Positions 23,733 to 33,627 are shown, counted from the stretch's first letter. The stretch is DNA of 37,302 nt from Tepidanaerobacter acetatoxydans_A (GCA_022840405.1 JALHJR010000021.1:1-37302); one strand, 5' to 3'. The notes: a model not told the origin generated them from the letters alone. Numbers and translations: made by a program.

Positions 23733-25751
23733 ATGTCAAAAAAAAGTGGCATACTCAACAGTAGAAAGTTCGCACAAAACACCAGTATCGGCAGGTTTAT
23801 CACTTTTAGCATTTCTATACTGATAGTAATCATTTGCAGCACTTTAGGATATATGTCATATATAAGTGCGGCGTCGACGATTCAAAGCAGTGTTTCAGAG
23901 CTGTTATTAGCGCAAGCTAAAGCACATGCACAATCTATAAAAATGTGGAATGAAAAAACAGCAACAGAACTTGAAAGTTGTGCTGCAAAGATAAGAGTAC
24001 GCAATATGGTTTGGGAAGAGCAAAAACCGGCTTTATTGGAAGATAAAGAGCGCTTGGGTTACTATAATATAGGAGTAGCTGACTTAAACGGCAATGTAGT
24101 ATACATTGATGAAACACAAGATACCATAAATAATGAAAAATTCTTTAAAAATGCATTAGGCGGCAAAACCAGTTTATCGGATCCTGTCTATAAAAACAAT
24201 CAATTGATTATATATTTGGCAACTCCAATAAATAACGAGGGTAAACAGGTAGGTATATTAGTAGCCGCATTAGATCATAAAAAAATGAATGATATGATTG
24301 CCGGCGTTCAGTTCGGCAAGACAGGTTACGGATACATGATAAACAGTGAAGGAATAACTGTAGCGCATCGAGATACACAGCTTGTCATAGACAAGGATAA
24401 TACTGCACTGAGTGCTAAAAGCACACCTGAACTTCAGGATTTGGCAATATTAGAACAAAAAATGGCCAAGGGCGAATCCGGCTTTGGAGAATATAAATAT
24501 AAAGGCGTGGCAAAGTATATGGCATTTGCGCCGGTCGAGGGAACTGATTGGTCAATTGCTTTGACTCAGGAAAAAAACGAGATATTCGCTGGCCTTAATT
24601 CCATAAGAAGAAACACAATTATAATGACACTTGTGTTTATAGCACTTGGCATATTATTTGCGTTTTACATTTCTAAGGCTATAAAAACCCCTCTGTTAGA
24701 GGTACAGAAGTATGCCGCAGAACTTGCGGAAGGTAATCTTACTCGCTCTATTGATACTAAGCGGCAAGATGAATTTGGGGCTGCAATAAGAGCGCTCAAC
24801 ACTGCAGTGATGAGTTTTAAAAATATAGTAACAAATATACAGAAAATAGCGCAAGTCTCTGAAGATACCACTACCGCTTTAAATGAATCTGTAGAGCAAG
24901 TAGCCGCAGGCAGTGAAGAAGTTTCTGCAACCATTCAACAAATAGCCGAAGGAGCAAGCGAGCAGGCAAAAGATGCCGAAATGGCAGTAAATTTAACTGC
25001 AGAGCTTGGCAAGAAACTTGACAACATAAGCAGCATTGCTAAAGATACCAGTGATTTTACAATGCAGACAGGTGCAAAAAGCGAAAGCGGTCTAAAGGTT
25101 ATAACCGAACTGGAAAGCAACTTTGCGCAAAGCAGCATGGCAATAGAAGAGGTATCTCAAACCATAAAGGCCGTCACTGAAAAATCAGCTTCCATTTCGA
25201 ATATACTTGAAACAATTACTTCTGTAGCAGACCAAACAAATCTTCTCGCACTAAATGCAGCCATTGAAGCGGCCAGAGCCGGAGATGCGGGAAGGGGATT
25301 TGCAGTAGTTGCAGATGAAATAAGGAAGTTAGCCGAACAAACTGCCATTGCAACAAAAGATATCGGCAGTATGATAAATGAAATCACCTCTGTTATACGG
25401 CAGGCACAAACATCTATGGCAAATGCAGAAAACCTGATGGGTAATTTTACCCTTTCAATGGACAATACATCTGACATATTTAAGGAAATACAAAAAGCTG
25501 TAAATGATTCAATCAAGTATTTGGCATTACTTATTGAACAAATTAAAGAAATCGATGAAAATAAGCAAAATGTTATAAGTGCTATTGAAGACATTTCCGC
25601 TATCACTCAAGAATCTGCCGCCAGCACTGAAGAAGTCAGCGCAGCAGTTGAAGAGCAAGCAGCTTCTATGGAAGAAATAACGGCTTCAATAAATGAACTT
25701 GCAAGGATGATAAAAGAGTTGTCAGATGCAACTAAGGTATTTAAGGTATAA
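23733..25751 (+). CDS. Methyl-accepting chemotaxis protein with extracellular dCache domain
   Basis: A 672-residue receptor. ATG 23733 follows GAGGAGAAAGGAGAGG. TM1 (about 26-48) and TM2 (about 293-315) enclose a dCache_1 sensor of about 240 residues, showing the typical YFKNALGGK-like FFKNALGGKTSLSDPVY and ATPINNEGKQVGILVAALD segments. A HAMP domain (about 316-370) leads to the MCP signalling hairpin, whose tip reads ADQTNLLALNAAIEAARAGD and continues to the usual FAVVADEIRKLAEQT. The Gln/Glu-rich methylation helices flank it. There is no C-terminal methyltransferase-tethering pentapeptide. The ligand is probably a small amino acid or carboxylate, but the sequence does not say which. Confidence 0.95.
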   Translation: MSKKSGILNSRKFAQNTSIGRFITFSISILIVIICSTLGYMSYISAASTIQSSVSELLLAQAKAHAQSIKMWNEKTATELESCAAKIRVRNMVWEEQKPALLEDKERLGYYNIGVADLNGNVVYIDETQDTINNEKFFKNALGGKTSLSDPVYKNNQLIIYLATPINNEGKQVGILVAALDHKKMNDMIAGVQFGKTGYGYMINSEGITVAHRDTQLVIDKDNTALSAKSTPELQDLAILEQKMAKGESGFGEYKYKGVAKYMAFAPVEGTDWSIALTQEKNEIFAGLNSIRRNTIIMTLVFIALGILFAFYISKAIKTPLLEVQKYAAELAEGNLTRSIDTKRQDEFGAAIRALNTAVMSFKNIVTNIQKIAQVSEDTTTALNESVEQVAAGSEEVSATIQQIAEGASEQAKDAEMAVNLTAELGKKLDNISSIAKDTSDFTMQTGAKSESGLKVITELESNFAQSSMAIEEVSQTIKAVTEKSASISNILETITSVADQTNLLALNAAIEAARAGDAGRGFAVVADEIRKLAEQTAIATKDIGSMINEITSVIRQAQTSMANAENLMGNFTLSMDNTSDIFKEIQKAVNDSIKYLALLIEQIKEIDENKQNVISAIEDISAITQESAASTEEVSAAVEEQAASMEEITASINELARMIKELSDATKVFKV

Positions 25752-25775
25752 TTTAGAAGATTGTTATACAGCGAT

Positions 25776-25819
25776 AGTGATTGGGTACGGATATTTCAAA
25801 AATATCGGACTCAATCACT
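25776..25819. terminator. Hairpin after the dCache chemoreceptor gene
   Basis: AGTGATTG...GGATATTT pairs imperfectly with AAATATC...CAATCACT around a tiny loop, about 25 nt after the stop. The following sequence is T-rich but has no continuous U-run, so termination strength is uncertain. Confidence 0.5.
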
Positions 25820-25888
25820 GTCTGTGTCTTTTCGATGTAATATATTGATTCTGGTTTACTCAAATTTCATCAAAAAGGGTGAAATATT

Positions 25889-27994
25889 TTGAGATTATTT
25901 AATATTTTACTTTGCTACTTCGCCTCAGTATTCTATATATTATTAATTGTTTTTTTGCTATACAAAAATCCAAAGAGCCGATTAAACCGCTTTTGTGCAT
26001 TAGCAATTTTACCTTTTACAATCTGGAGCACTGCATTCGTATTTTTTCACAGTGCTGTTTCGCCGGATGAAGCCATGGCATGGCTTAACATCGCTTCCAT
26101 AGGATGGTGCAGTTTCCCTTCCTTCGTATTGTTTTTTTATATGGAATTTACCGGATATTACAGAGTAGTTAGAAATCCACTGATGATGATACTATGCATA
26201 GTTCCCGCTTTATTTTGCATTTACTGGCAGCAAGCCGGCTATATCATTGCAGGAATTATCAAGCAGCCCTACGGATGGTCTTACATAATAAAGCCAACAC
26301 TTCCTCTTGCTTTCTTTATTTTATACTATATCGGCTTTGTTGCCACCAGTATTTATTTAATATACGATTATGGGCGCAAAGCAAAAACAAAGCGAGATAA
26401 AAAAGCTGCCAGATTATTTTTTATTACACCTTTACTTACGGTTATTTTAAGTTCGCTTACGGACATAATCTTTCCGCTTTTTGAAATTGCTGCCGTGCCA
26501 CCCATCGGAGTTGTATTTATTCTTATTTGGGCAAACGGCTTTGTTTTTGCAATATCAAATTATAAGTTGATGGAACTAACTCCAGCAGGTGCTGCCGATG
26601 AAATAATCGCAACAATGAGTGACGCCCTTATCTTATTGGATCCTGATTATAAAATCGCCTTTGCCAACAATGCCGCCTATGATTTATTGGGCTATTCACC
26701 TGATGAACTACAAAATAAGCCTTTTGGCTTAATTACTGCTCCTACGGCAGATGAAAAGATTATTGGCAAACTTCTTGCAGGGTTCACCGATATCAATAGC
26801 CATGAAATGTATTTAAAAGCAAAAAATGGTGAAAATATACCCGTCTGGATTTCGGCATCAGTAGTAAAAGATAAGTTTGGCGAGTCAACAGGCATAGTCA
26901 TCAATGCCAGGGATGTTCGAGAACACAAGAAGATAGAGCAGGACTTGCGGGAATCCGAGGAAAAGTACAGGAACTTAGTTGAACATGCTCTAATCGGCAT
27001 TGGAATACATCAGAATAACAAGATAGTCTATGCCAATGAAAAGTTCGCAGCAATGCTGGGTTATACAAGAAAAGATGTAACAGGCAGATGGATTGCTGAT
27101 GTTATTCACCCTGAAGAGCGCAGTTTTATTTTGGAAAGGGCAGCGCGAAGACAAAGCGGCAGCAGTGAGCCGGATACTTATGAAATCCGATTTTTAAGAA
27201 ATGACGGCAGCTTTTTTTATGCACTAATCAGCAATGTTTTAATTGAATACAATGGAAATATAGCAACTCTGTTTAATATCGTAGATATAACTGATACCAA
27301 GTCAAGGATTGAACTGGAACAAATTAACAAAGAGCTTGAGTCTTTCAGCTATACCGTTTCGCATGATCTGCGAGCACCTTTAAGAAGTATCAAGGGATTT
27401 GGTCAAGCATTGCTGGAAGATTATGAGGATATGTTGGATGCCGAGGGTGCGGACTACCTCCGACGAATCTGTGCAGCGGCAAAACGTATGGAAGAGCTTG
27501 TCGATGATCTGCTTGAGTTGTCAAGATTAGGACGAGCAGAGCTATGTATGAGCAGTGTAAACTTAAGCGAAATATGCTGCGAGATTGCGGCAGAGCTTAA
27601 AGACCTTGAGCCACAGCGCCAGGTAAAAATTGTGATTGCTAAAGATATTACTGCGTATGGAGATAAAAACTTATTGCGAGTAGTTATGGAAAATTTACTG
27701 CAAAATGCATGGAAATTCACCGGAAATAATCCTAACGCTAAGATAGAATTTGGTGTTATGCACTCTGAGGATGGCCCCATATATTTTGTGCGCGATAATG
27801 GCACAGGTTTTGACATGTCATATGCGGATAAATTGTTTAAGCCTTTTCAGCGGCTGCACACCGAGGCTGAATTTCCCGGCACAGGTGTGGGTTTAGCAAC
27901 CGTATACAAAATTATTCAGCGTCACGGCGGAAAGATATGGGCTGAAAGCCAGAAAAACAAAGGTACAACTTTTTATTTTACTCTCCCTTTGTAA
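25889..27994 (+). CDS. Sensor histidine kinase: 7TM, PAS, PAS, HisKA, HATPase
   Basis: A 701-residue membrane kinase starting at TTG 25889 after AAGGGTG. Residues 1-225 form seven hydrophobic helices resembling the HisK N-terminal 7TM module. Two PAS domains follow (about 237-350 and 356-470). The dimerisation helix has the phosphorylated H492 in YTVSHDLRAPLRS. The ATPase domain shows the N box LLQNAWKFTG, G1 RDNGTGFDM and G2 GTGVGLATVYK. The HisKA type is the one common in bacteriophytochrome-like kinases. About 100 bp downstream, in the same direction, lies a REC-HD-GYP regulator, which is its likely partner; the output would then be c-di-GMP breakdown rather than transcription. The signal is unknown. 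Confidence 0.93.
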   Translation: MRLFNILLCYFASVFYILLIVFLLYKNPKSRLNRFCALAILPFTIWSTAFVFFHSAVSPDEAMAWLNIASIGWCSFPSFVLFFYMEFTGYYRVVRNPLMMILCIVPALFCIYWQQAGYIIAGIIKQPYGWSYIIKPTLPLAFFILYYIGFVATSIYLIYDYGRKAKTKRDKKAARLFFITPLLTVILSSLTDIIFPLFEIAAVPPIGVVFILIWANGFVFAISNYKLMELTPAGAADEIIATMSDALILLDPDYKIAFANNAAYDLLGYSPDELQNKPFGLITAPTADEKIIGKLLAGFTDINSHEMYLKAKNGENIPVWISASVVKDKFGESTGIVINARDVREHKKIEQDLRESEEKYRNLVEHALIGIGIHQNNKIVYANEKFAAMLGYTRKDVTGRWIADVIHPEERSFILERAARRQSGSSEPDTYEIRFLRNDGSFFYALISNVLIEYNGNIATLFNIVDITDTKSRIELEQINKELESFSYTVSHDLRAPLRSIKGFGQALLEDYEDMLDAEGADYLRRICAAAKRMEELVDDLLELSRLGRAELCMSSVNLSEICCEIAAELKDLEPQRQVKIVIAKDITAYGDKNLLRVVMENLLQNAWKFTGNNPNAKIEFGVMHSEDGPIYFVRDNGTGFDMSYADKLFKPFQRLHTEAEFPGTGVGLATVYKIIQRHGGKIWAESQKNKGTTFYFTLPL

Positions 27995-28092
27995 GATGTA
28001 TGACCTAAAAGCAGGTCTGTTTTTGCCGTGTGTATACAAAGGATTGATTTGTATTTTTAAATGAATTTACTGCTTGTAGAGAGGAGATTTGA

Positions 28093-29064
28093 ATGAATAA
28101 ACCGCTTCGTGTACTTATTGTCGATGATTCAGAAGATGACGCCCTATTGTTGGTGCGCAAATTAAAGCGCGATGGTTTTAATCCAACTTTTGAACGCGTA
28201 GATACTCCTGAGGCCATGGAAGATGCTTTATCTAAAAATACATGGGATATAATACTCTCAGACTATAATATGCCGCGTTTTGATGCGTTTGCAGCTCTTG
28301 ACATACTTAAAAAAAGCGGTATTGACATCCCTTTTATTATCGTATCGGGAGCTATCGGAGAAGAAACAGCAGTCGCGGCCATGAAAGCCGGTGCTCATGA
28401 CTACATCATGAAGGACAACTTGGCAAGATTGGTCGCTGCCATTGAGCGTGAATTAGGCGAAGCACAGATAAGGCACAAGAAAAGAGAAACAGAAAAGCAG
28501 CTTGAGCACTCTTTTTTTGACTTGGCCGAAACGGTTGCTCGGGCAATGGATTCCCGCGATCCATATACAGCCGGTCATGCTCGCAAAGTAGCTGAATATG
28601 CCCGTAAAATAGGTGAGAAAATGGAATTGGATAGGGATAAAATTAATGGACTTTATGTTTGCGGCTTACTTCATGATATAGGCAAGATATCAATACCTGA
28701 GAGTATTCTTTGTAAACCCGGCAGTTTAAGCGAAGAAGAATGGGCGCTCATGCGTACACATACAATTAGAGGCTATGAAATCTTAAAGAATTGCAGCTTG
28801 CCATGGCCAGTAGCAGATGTTGCGCTCCATCACCATGAACAGTTAGATGGCTCAGGCTATCCGGATGGCCTTAAGGATGATGAATTAAACCTTGAAAACC
28901 GCATTATAAGAGTCTGCGACGTGGTAGAAGCAATGAGTTCACACCGCTCTTACCGACCGGCAAAAAGCATTGCAGAGGTTATTGACGAACTTAAGAGCGG
29001 CCGAGGTCTTAAGTATGACTCCAATATTATTGATGTAATGCTGCAGCTGTTGGAGGAAGGATGA
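28093..29064 (+). CDS. Response regulator with HD-GYP c-di-GMP phosphodiesterase domain
   Basis: A 323-residue cytoplasmic protein. ATG 28093 follows GAGAGGAG. The receiver domain (about 5-122) has the acidic pair D11/D12, the phosphoryl-accepting D57 in LSDYNMP and the switch Lys in YIMKDN. After a short helical linker, an HD-GYP domain (about 145-320) shows LHDIGKI, MRTHT, HHEQLDGSGYPDGL (complete GYP motif) and RVCDVVEAMSSHRSYRP. Catalytic metal ligands look intact, so it should hydrolyse c-di-GMP when phosphorylated by the kinase encoded just upstream. In this window the plausible c-di-GMP target is the YdaK-like receptor at 9933-10784; that link is inference. Confidence 0.94.
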   Translation: MNKPLRVLIVDDSEDDALLLVRKLKRDGFNPTFERVDTPEAMEDALSKNTWDIILSDYNMPRFDAFAALDILKKSGIDIPFIIVSGAIGEETAVAAMKAGAHDYIMKDNLARLVAAIERELGEAQIRHKKRETEKQLEHSFFDLAETVARAMDSRDPYTAGHARKVAEYARKIGEKMELDRDKINGLYVCGLLHDIGKISIPESILCKPGSLSEEEWALMRTHTIRGYEILKNCSLPWPVADVALHHHEQLDGSGYPDGLKDDELNLENRIIRVCDVVEAMSSHRSYRPAKSIAEVIDELKSGRGLKYDSNIIDVMLQLLEEG

Positions 29065-29166
29065 TTAAACGTCATAATTTCTTTAATCTATGACCCTTCA
29101 AATCTGTACAGTGGCTGCTTTCTAAGGAATATAGCCATAAAATAATTACCTTTGTGCTGCTAGACT

Positions 29167-30768
29167 CTAATTCTGGTTAAGGTTTATATCCGCCAAAACA
29201 GCACCTACTGTGGTATTGTTCTTAAATATCGGCACAGCTATTGTTATATTATAATTGTTAGTGAATGTAGAAACATATACTTCACTTATAAACGTTTCTC
29301 CTGAAATTGCCTTCAAAAAGTACGGTCTGGCACTTACATCCCTGTGTTCTTCTGGCACATCTTCTGAAGTAACCTCTTGATAGCCATCCTTGTTAATAAA
29401 TGAAATTAGCTCAATAAAATCAACTGAATTCTGTTTACTTATAAGATATTTGCGCAATTCTTCTCCTTTTAAATTTAATATTTCATGAGAGGTTGATATT
29501 TCTTCAACTAGCTGTTTTGCCTTATCCACCTTTTCTTTAATTTCAGGAGTAATCTTAAACCCTTTAGTAAAATCACTTATTATACTGTTACTATATTCTA
29601 TGGCATTATTAAGATATACAATAGAGTCATATATCATTTCAATTATGGATTGCTGCTCCTGTGTCGATGCGGTTATTTCCTGCGATGTAGCCGCATTATG
29701 CTGTGTGATTTGATTTATCACATCAATTGCACAAGTTATATCTTCTATTTTTGTTCTTTGATCTTCTGTAAGTTTTACTATAGTGTTTGTTGCTTTTATA
29801 TTATCATCCATTGCCTTGCTTATCCCATCAGATTTTTCCAATGCCTTTTGTGCATATACCGCATTTTTGCTGATTACATCTGCCTGACCTTTTATATCAA
29901 CTGCTAAACCCTTTATCTCATGTATTATACTTTTAACTAATTCTTTAATCTTTTTTGCCGAATCAGAAGAATTATCAGCTAACTTGCTTACTTCTTCCGC
30001 TACTACCGCAAAGCCTTTTCCTGCTTCTCCGGCTCTTGCGGCTTCGATAGAAGCATTCAATGCCAAAAGATGTGTTTGCGAGGCAATCTCCTCTACTGCT
30101 TCCGTGATATCGCTTATCTGCCTCACAGATTTATCTAGGATTTCCATATCCTCTAAAACCTTATCATTATAATTTTTGATACCTTCCAGCTCTTTAAAGG
30201 TTTCACGAAAGGTTTCGAAGCTTTCCTCTACTATGTTTTTTGAGTCTTTGGCAACATCAACAGAGAGCCTGGCATTTTGGCATATTTCATCGACTTCTTT
30301 AGAAAATACTTCTATATTCTCCTTCACTTCAGACGTAGATGCAGCTTGATTCGTCACTGCTTCGGCTATACTCTGCACGGTTAACGCTATTTCCCTTGAT
30401 GTATCCTTGATACTTTCCGCTTGTTTTTTAATTGAGTTAGATTGATTTATTGCTTTTTCTGAAAAGTTTTGGTACTGGCAAACCAATTTGCGAATTTTAA
30501 CCAGATAGCTGTTTATCATTTGTCCTATTCGGTCAATTATGTTAATCTTTGATCGCTTAATATTGATGTTGAGCTGTCCGTTGACAATCTCATTTAGAGT
30601 ACCCTGCAAACAACTGGAAGATTTAACAATGGTCCAAATCGTTAAAAGAGAAAATAAAATATTAGACATAATAATAATACATAAAACTATAATATTGTTC
30701 CTTAAAATTACGGCTAATATACCCAATAAAACAGTAATCCCCATATACCCATAAAAGAGTTTGTTCAT
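29167..30768 (-). CDS. Chemoreceptor-like protein with C-terminal Cache-like domain
   Basis: A 533-residue protein; ATG 30766-30768 follows AGGAGGAAG. Two close N-terminal TM helices (about 5-22 and 27-48) leave almost no extracellular loop. A helical segment leads to an MCP signalling domain (about 110-380) with the tip ASQTHLLALNASIEAARAGE, followed by the usual FAVVAEEVSKLADNS. After the methylation helices, residues about 410-533 form a PDC/Cache-like domain: SARPYFLKAISGETFISEVY, then ITIAVPIFKNN and VGAVLADIN. Cache domains normally sit outside the cell between two TM helices. Here no TM segment precedes it, so it should be cytoplasmic. The receptor may sense an internal metabolite. Confidence 0.88.
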   Translation of the reverse strand: MNKLFYGYMGITVLLGILAVILRNNIIVLCIIIMSNILFSLLTIWTIVKSSSCLQGTLNEIVNGQLNINIKRSKINIIDRIGQMINSYLVKIRKLVCQYQNFSEKAINQSNSIKKQAESIKDTSREIALTVQSIAEAVTNQAASTSEVKENIEVFSKEVDEICQNARLSVDVAKDSKNIVEESFETFRETFKELEGIKNYNDKVLEDMEILDKSVRQISDITEAVEEIASQTHLLALNASIEAARAGEAGKGFAVVAEEVSKLADNSSDSAKKIKELVKSIIHEIKGLAVDIKGQADVISKNAVYAQKALEKSDGISKAMDDNIKATNTIVKLTEDQRTKIEDITCAIDVINQITQHNAATSQEITASTQEQQSIIEMIYDSIVYLNNAIEYSNSIISDFTKGFKITPEIKEKVDKAKQLVEEISTSHEILNLKGEELRKYLISKQNSVDFIELISFINKDGYQEVTSEDVPEEHRDVSARPYFLKAISGETFISEVYVSTFTNNYNITIAVPIFKNNTTVGAVLADINLNQN

Positions 30769-30929
30769 TTTGAACTCTTCCTCCTTTTATTCTTACAGTT
30801 TCGCGAAATTGTCTAAGCTATAAGGACAAAGTCTTGTATAACCAATCAATTTTAATAAACTTCTAACTTATTTTTCCAATTGCTCTCGCTGCACAATTGT
30901 TTAAGCTCTGTTTTGTCAAGTAATAAATG

Positions 30930-30970
30930 TTCAAAAGCCTGTATCAAAATATGAGATACAGGCTTTTGAA
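30930..30970. terminator. Hairpin between the symporter and chemoreceptor genes
   Basis: TTCAAAAGCCTGTATC (30930-30945) and its exact reverse complement (30955-30970) form a perfect 16-bp stem with a 9-nt loop, about 100 nt past the symporter stop (minus strand). There is no clean U-run. The rest of 30769-31068 is AT-rich and shows no gene. Confidence 0.55.
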
Positions 30971-31068
30971 TTTGTTAATAAACATAAGGCTTAGTTTTTT
31001 GTTAAATATGTTGCCACAAAAGAATCATATATTTATATTTAAAATGCTGCGTCAAAAGTTTTATCTTG

Positions 31069-32262
31069 TCAGACGCTATCTGCCGATCCATCATCCTTCA
31101 TAAATTTTTTTGCAATTCCTGTTACCATAAGAGCTATTGCACCATCCCCTGTGACATTGCACGCTGTTCCAAAGCTGTCCTGAAGTGCGAAAATAGAAAG
31201 CATCATGGCAACTCCTGCTTGATCAAAACCAAGCACATTTGTAATAAGGCCCAAGGATGCCATAACCGTTCCGCCTGGTACTCCCGGTGCAGCAACACCA
31301 AAAAGTCCCAAAAGAAAGATAAATGTTATCATCTGCGTAAGTGGCGGCATCGTGCCATAGAGGATTTTAGAAACAGCCATTACAAAAAATGTTTCCGTAA
31401 GTACAGAACCGCAAAGGTGAACAGTATTGCAAAGCGGTATTACAAAATCTTGAATATGCCTCGGTATTACATTATTTTTATGGATGCACTCTAAAGCTAT
31501 CGGCAGTGTTGCAGCACTTGACATGGTGCCTACTGCCGTCATATAAGCTGGGCCATAGTGTTTTACAACATTTAAAGGATTTTTGCCGGATACAGCCCCG
31601 CCCAGTGTATACATTATTGTAAGCCATATTAAGTGACCCAGTAGAACAAGGACTATTATTTGCAGAAAAACAGGAAGCTGTCTTGTTATACTGCCTTCAT
31701 AGGCAAGGCTCGCAAAAGTTGAAGCTATAAAAACAGGCAGTATAGGAATCACGATATTTTGAACGATATATAAGACCATTTTTTGAAATTCTTGCAATAA
31801 TTTCTTTACAGTCTCAGCTTTAGTATTTGCAACTGCAATGCCTACCATTAAAGCTAATGCCAGTGCACTCATTACACTAAATACTTGAGGTATGTTAAGT
31901 TCTATTAATGGGTTTGGAATTTCTCTTAAATTATCTAAGTTTGAAGCAATCGATAAATGCGGTATAATAGCGTATCCTGAAATCATTGCAAATGCTGCAG
32001 CTCCTACCGATGATAGATATGCCAATAAAACAGTAACAGTCATAAATCGGCTGGCATTAGACTTAAGTTCAGCTATTGCAGGTGCTATAAATCCCAGGAT
32101 AACCAAAGGAATTGTAAAGAATATTATCTGACCTATGAAGTACTTAATCGTTTCTATGACCACCATAACATTTTCTGGAACTATAAGGCCTAGAATAATA
32201 CCAATAATGATACTTGCTAGCAGTTTGACTATTAAACTGCTGCCCCCTTTGTTTTTTGACAT
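31069..32262 (-). CDS. DAACS-family symporter, predicted neutral amino acid (Ser/Cys) importer
   Basis: A 397-residue transporter with about eight TM segments and two re-entrant hairpins. ATG 32260-32262 was chosen because GGAGGT lies 7 nt upstream. Family landmarks are SSAATLPIALE (hairpin 1), PGVPGGTV (hairpin 2) and DSFGTACNVTGD near the C-terminus. In glutamate/aspartate carriers the last motif has Arg (GltPh R397) to grip the side-chain carboxylate; here that position is G365. The NMDG-type motif is also changed, to HLCGS. Both argue against an acidic substrate and for a neutral one, as in SstT or ASCT. It follows the cyuA-like gene by about 90 bp in the same direction, so L-cysteine or L-serine is the best guess. 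Coupling ion unknown. Confidence 0.88.
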   Translation of the reverse strand: MSKNKGGSSLIVKLLASIIIGIILGLIVPENVMVVIETIKYFIGQIIFFTIPLVILGFIAPAIAELKSNASRFMTVTVLLAYLSSVGAAAFAMISGYAIIPHLSIASNLDNLREIPNPLIELNIPQVFSVMSALALALMVGIAVANTKAETVKKLLQEFQKMVLYIVQNIVIPILPVFIASTFASLAYEGSITRQLPVFLQIIVLVLLGHLIWLTIMYTLGGAVSGKNPLNVVKHYGPAYMTAVGTMSSAATLPIALECIHKNNVIPRHIQDFVIPLCNTVHLCGSVLTETFFVMAVSKILYGTMPPLTQMITFIFLLGLFGVAAPGVPGGTVMASLGLITNVLGFDQAGVAMMLSIFALQDSFGTACNVTGDGAIALMVTGIAKKFMKDDGSADSV

Positions 32263-32352
32263 TAAAAACACCTCCTGATTATAATTTGTTCATATAATGT
32301 GGTATTTAACAACATCCTCCACACTTTTTCAAAATGTGGTTGTGGATGAAAA

Positions 32353-33627
32353 TTATCGGCATTTCCCCAGCATAACTTCCAAAATTGTTTCATCAGTATT
32401 TATCATACCGTCAGTTGACACCTTGCCAAGATTTTGTATGGTTTTTTCGGCTGTTTCGTCTACAATTCCATCATCGGAGGATATTACAATGTCATTTAAT
32501 GCCATCAAGGCCGACTCCAATGCAGCATCTACGGAGATGGAAAGTTTAAAAGCACAGCCGGGTTTGCCGCCGTCGCAAATGATTCCTGCCATAGTGCCTA
32601 TCATGTTTTTGATAGCACCTTCAACTTGTTCGAAACTGCCTCCCAATATATATGCAATACCTGCACTGGCACCCACCCCCGCGGCCACCCCGCACCCACA
32701 GACAGGGGAAAGAGTACCTGTGTAGCTTTTTACATAAATGGTAACCAGTAGACTTAAAGTGACTGCTCTGATTATCTTTTCAGCATCCATTTGCTTGTTT
32801 TCTCCGACAGCCACTACAGGCAGTATAGCAGTCAGACCATGGTTACCGCTGCCTGCACAGCTCATAACGGGAAGAGGATAACCTGACATACGTGCATAGC
32901 TGGCAGTTGAAGTGAGAAATTTGGCGTATTCTCTATAATTCATATCTTTAATACAAATTCCACCACTTAAAGCCTTACCGTATTCGCTATTCATACCTGC
33001 TTCGGCCATCTTTTTATTCATTTCAATTCCATTAATGACTAAGCCTAACTCATTTATGTCTATTTGCTCTACAAATTCCTTAAAATCCCTTACAGTCATT
33101 TTTTTAATATTCTCTTTTAATGAAACCTTATCTGTGCTTACCAGTTCTTGTTTAAATATAATTTTGCCGTTTTTTTCCACCAAAACTATATTATCATGTT
33201 TATCTTTTATAATGACTTTACTTCTTTCTTGATTGCAAAATGCACTAACCTCTACATATAATCCGACTATTTTTTCGGCAATCGCAACATGAATAATATT
33301 GCTATTTATAATTTCATGAGCCTTTAGTATATCTTCTTCAGTTATATCTTTCAATACTTCTAGCTTATACTCCGACTTACCTGCTACCAATGCTAATGCC
33401 GCAGCCATATAAAGACCCTTTTCTTTGGTTTTAGGTATTCCAACGGCAAGGGCGTTTTTGAATATATTTCTATCTACCTTAATTTCCAGTTTTTCCGGTA
33501 AGCTTCCAAGGGTTTCCTTGGCTTTTGCTGCGGCCAAAGCTACTGCTATAGGTTCTGTGCACCCCAGTGCGGGAGTTACCTGATCTTTTAGTACGTCAAG
33601 TAAGAACGAATTTATCACTATCGCCAT
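32353..33627 (-). CDS. cyuA: L-cysteine desulfidase / serine dehydratase alpha-like protein (UPF0597)
   Basis: A 424-residue cytoplasmic enzyme of the CyuA (YhaM) family, which degrades L-cysteine to pyruvate, sulfide and ammonia with a [4Fe-4S] cluster. ATG 33625-33627 follows GGAGGGG. Conserved cysteines are C23 in ALGCTEPIA, CAGSGNHGL (with the family's SGNHG loop), SPVCGCGVAAG and ICDGGKPGCAF; together they include the cluster ligands and the catalytic Cys. The gene is preceded by a sigma-54 promoter and a dedicated activator, and followed by an amino acid symporter. This fits an inducible uptake-and-degradation pathway. Whether cysteine or serine is the true substrate cannot be decided from sequence. 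No frameshift or damage was seen. Confidence 0.92.
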   Translation of the reverse strand: MAIVINSFLLDVLKDQVTPALGCTEPIAVALAAAKAKETLGSLPEKLEIKVDRNIFKNALAVGIPKTKEKGLYMAAALALVAGKSEYKLEVLKDITEEDILKAHEIINSNIIHVAIAEKIVGLYVEVSAFCNQERSKVIIKDKHDNIVLVEKNGKIIFKQELVSTDKVSLKENIKKMTVRDFKEFVEQIDINELGLVINGIEMNKKMAEAGMNSEYGKALSGGICIKDMNYREYAKFLTSTASYARMSGYPLPVMSCAGSGNHGLTAILPVVAVGENKQMDAEKIIRAVTLSLLVTIYVKSYTGTLSPVCGCGVAAGVGASAGIAYILGGSFEQVEGAIKNMIGTMAGIICDGGKPGCAFKLSISVDAALESALMALNDIVISSDDGIVDETAEKTIQNLGKVSTDGMINTDETILEVMLGKCR

